The notes beneath the pieces are model-generated. The model saw only the letters and a program-made list of their open reading frames with translations, was not told where the DNA came from and did not search any database. The position numbers were made by a program, and so were the translations under genes. Shown in pieces: positions 63,262-64,000 of a stretch of DNA of 64,000 nt (within the stretch, counting starts at the first letter, position 1; each line of letters begins with the position of its first letter). Origin of the DNA: Thalassospira sp. MCCC 1A03138 (lineage in GTDB: Bacteria; Pseudomonadota; Alphaproteobacteria; Rhodospirillales; Thalassospiraceae); NCBI RefSeq assembly GCF_002115785.1, contig NZ_JFJY01000001.1:558001-622000 (forward strand), written 5' to 3'.

Positions 63262-63924
63262 TTATAGCAGCGTTGCGATTTCTGCGCGAAGCGCTTCAAG
63301 GCCGGTGCCCTTTTCGCTTGATGTCGCAAAAAGCTGCGACAGGGCGGCAGGGTGTTTTTTCACCGCTTCGACCACTTCGCGAATGCGTTTTTCCATCTGG
63401 CCTTTTTTAAGCTTGTCGGCCTTGGTCAGAACGATCTGATAAGACACGGCGGCCTCATCAAGCATCTTCATCATTTCAAGATCGGCTTTCATGAAGCCGT
63501 GCCGGGAATCGATCAAAACAAACACACGCCGCAACGTTACCCGCCCGCGCAGATATTGCTTGATCACATTCTGCCATGTATCGACGATATCCTTGGGAGC
63601 CTTGGCAAATCCATAGCCCGGCAGATCGACGATATTAAGCGCCCCATCCAGATCGAAATAGTTCAGCTGCTGGGTCCGGCCCGGCGTGTTCGATGTCCGG
63701 GCCATATCCTTGCGACCGGTTATGGCATTAAAAAGGCTGGACTTCCCGACATTGGACCGGCCTGCAAGGCAGATTTCGATCTTGTCTTCGGGCGGCAACT
63801 GTTCAAGTTGCGCCACCCCCAACATGAAAGTAACCGGGCGGGAAAACAGTTTCCGCCCGGCTTCGATCTGAGCCGATTCAAATTTCGGGATTGCAGTTGC
63901 CGATGGCAATTTTTCTTCGGTCAT
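63262..63924 (-). CDS. engB: Ribosome-biogenesis GTPase EngB (YihA/YsxC)
   Basis: 220 residues. GTPase motifs: G1 AGRSNVGKSSL, G2 NTPGRTQ, G3 VDLPGYG and G4 LTKADKL. It assists 50S subunit assembly and is often essential. ATG 63924 has AAGGA upstream. It precedes argB and probably follows yidC. Confidence 0.95.
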   Translation of the reverse strand: MTEEKLPSATAIPKFESAQIEAGRKLFSRPVTFMLGVAQLEQLPPEDKIEICLAGRSNVGKSSLFNAITGRKDMARTSNTPGRTQQLNYFDLDGALNIVDLPGYGFAKAPKDIVDTWQNVIKQYLRGRVTLRRVFVLIDSRHGFMKADLEMMKMLDEAAVSYQIVLTKADKLKKGQMEKRIREVVEAVKKHPAALSQLFATSSEKGTGLEALRAEIATLL

Positions 63925-63979
63925 TGTCGTTCCTTGAGCCCCGCGGGGCGTAACACGCCCCTGCGGGAAGGATGGGGGA

Positions 63980-64000
63980 TCAAACCCCCATCTTGTACAT
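63980..64000 (-). CDS. Probable end of the next upstream gene (yidC by context)
   Basis: On the minus strand the last bases read M-Y-K-M-G-V then TGA (63982-63980). Ending near M-G/R-x-G-V is seen in YidC insertases, and yidC-engB-argB is a common order. Only six codons are visible, so this rests on gene order. A GC-rich inverted repeat (GGGGCG/CGCCCC) lies between it and engB. Confidence 0.3.
   Translation of the reverse strand: MYKMGV

Noticed and set aside
1-64000. CRISPR arrays, tRNA or rRNA genes, intact insertion sequences, phage genes
   Set aside because: I looked for regular repeats, cloverleaf ends and transposase or phage motifs and found none that I could support.

Overview
The window looks like chromosomal DNA of a free-living, probably marine alphaproteobacterium of the Rhodospirillales. 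A Thalassospira-like genome is my best guess, from protein resemblance alone; no rRNA marker is present. Support: engB-argB order, a plant/alphaproteobacterial-type glutamate-cysteine ligase, DUF4170 and Atu4866-type proteins, EcfG-type promoters, an alphaproteobacterial Zur-type palindrome, and dense coding with moderate GC. I see no tRNA, rRNA, CRISPR array, prophage or intact insertion sequence. Two stretches are compositionally odd: an AT-rich PIN-domain islet (about 42.25-42.85 kb) and a G-rich non-coding stretch (about 51.4-51.95 kb).

Layout. 0-2.6 kb: two PhnE-type permeases and glycerol-3-phosphate dehydrogenase, tightly coupled. 2.6-15 kb: chorismate mutase, gshA, rsmE, ubiA, a Na+/H+-type antiporter, an ETFB-methyltransferase-like enzyme, a soluble triple-PAS chemoreceptor, small unknown proteins and ubiD. 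15.3-26.6 kb: pmbA, then an envelope-lipid region. It begins with a lipid kinase divergent from a PlcP/LpxH-like phosphoesterase and glycosyltransferase, with a Pho-box-like site between them, and continues with msbA, a DUF374 acyltransferase, waaA, lpxK and lpxL (lipid A/LPS core). 26.7-33.4 kb: MarR regulator, gamma-glutamyltransferase, M23 peptidase, xseA, purD. 33.4-37.7 kb: a btuFCD-type importer behind a cobalamin riboswitch, with a Zur-like operator and second promoter between riboswitch and btuF, then an AraC regulator divergent from an SDR and an Atu4866 protein. 39-50.9 kb: class III cyclase, OpgG/D-type glucan protein, orphan PIN protein, tadA, amidotransferase, RluB-type pseudouridine synthase, rsmD, XRE regulator, MFS pump, serine hydrolase, chrA. 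52-58.7 kb: amn, an ECF sigma factor with a tiny anti-sigma-like partner, an RHH regulator, a YqaA-type membrane protein, and an acidic exported protein divergent from dps, each with a perfect EcfG-type promoter; then a second lipid kinase. 58.7-64 kb: ftsY-mtaB, a diguanylate cyclase, argB, engB and the probable end of yidC.

The strongest regulatory stories are (1) phosphate-linked lipid remodelling at 16.7-19.8 kb, (2) dual B12-riboswitch and Zur-like control of a B12-type importer at 33.4-36.7 kb, and (3) divergent general-stress promoters at 56.56-56.63 kb beside a sigma-factor locus. All are read by eye; no database search or folding was run.
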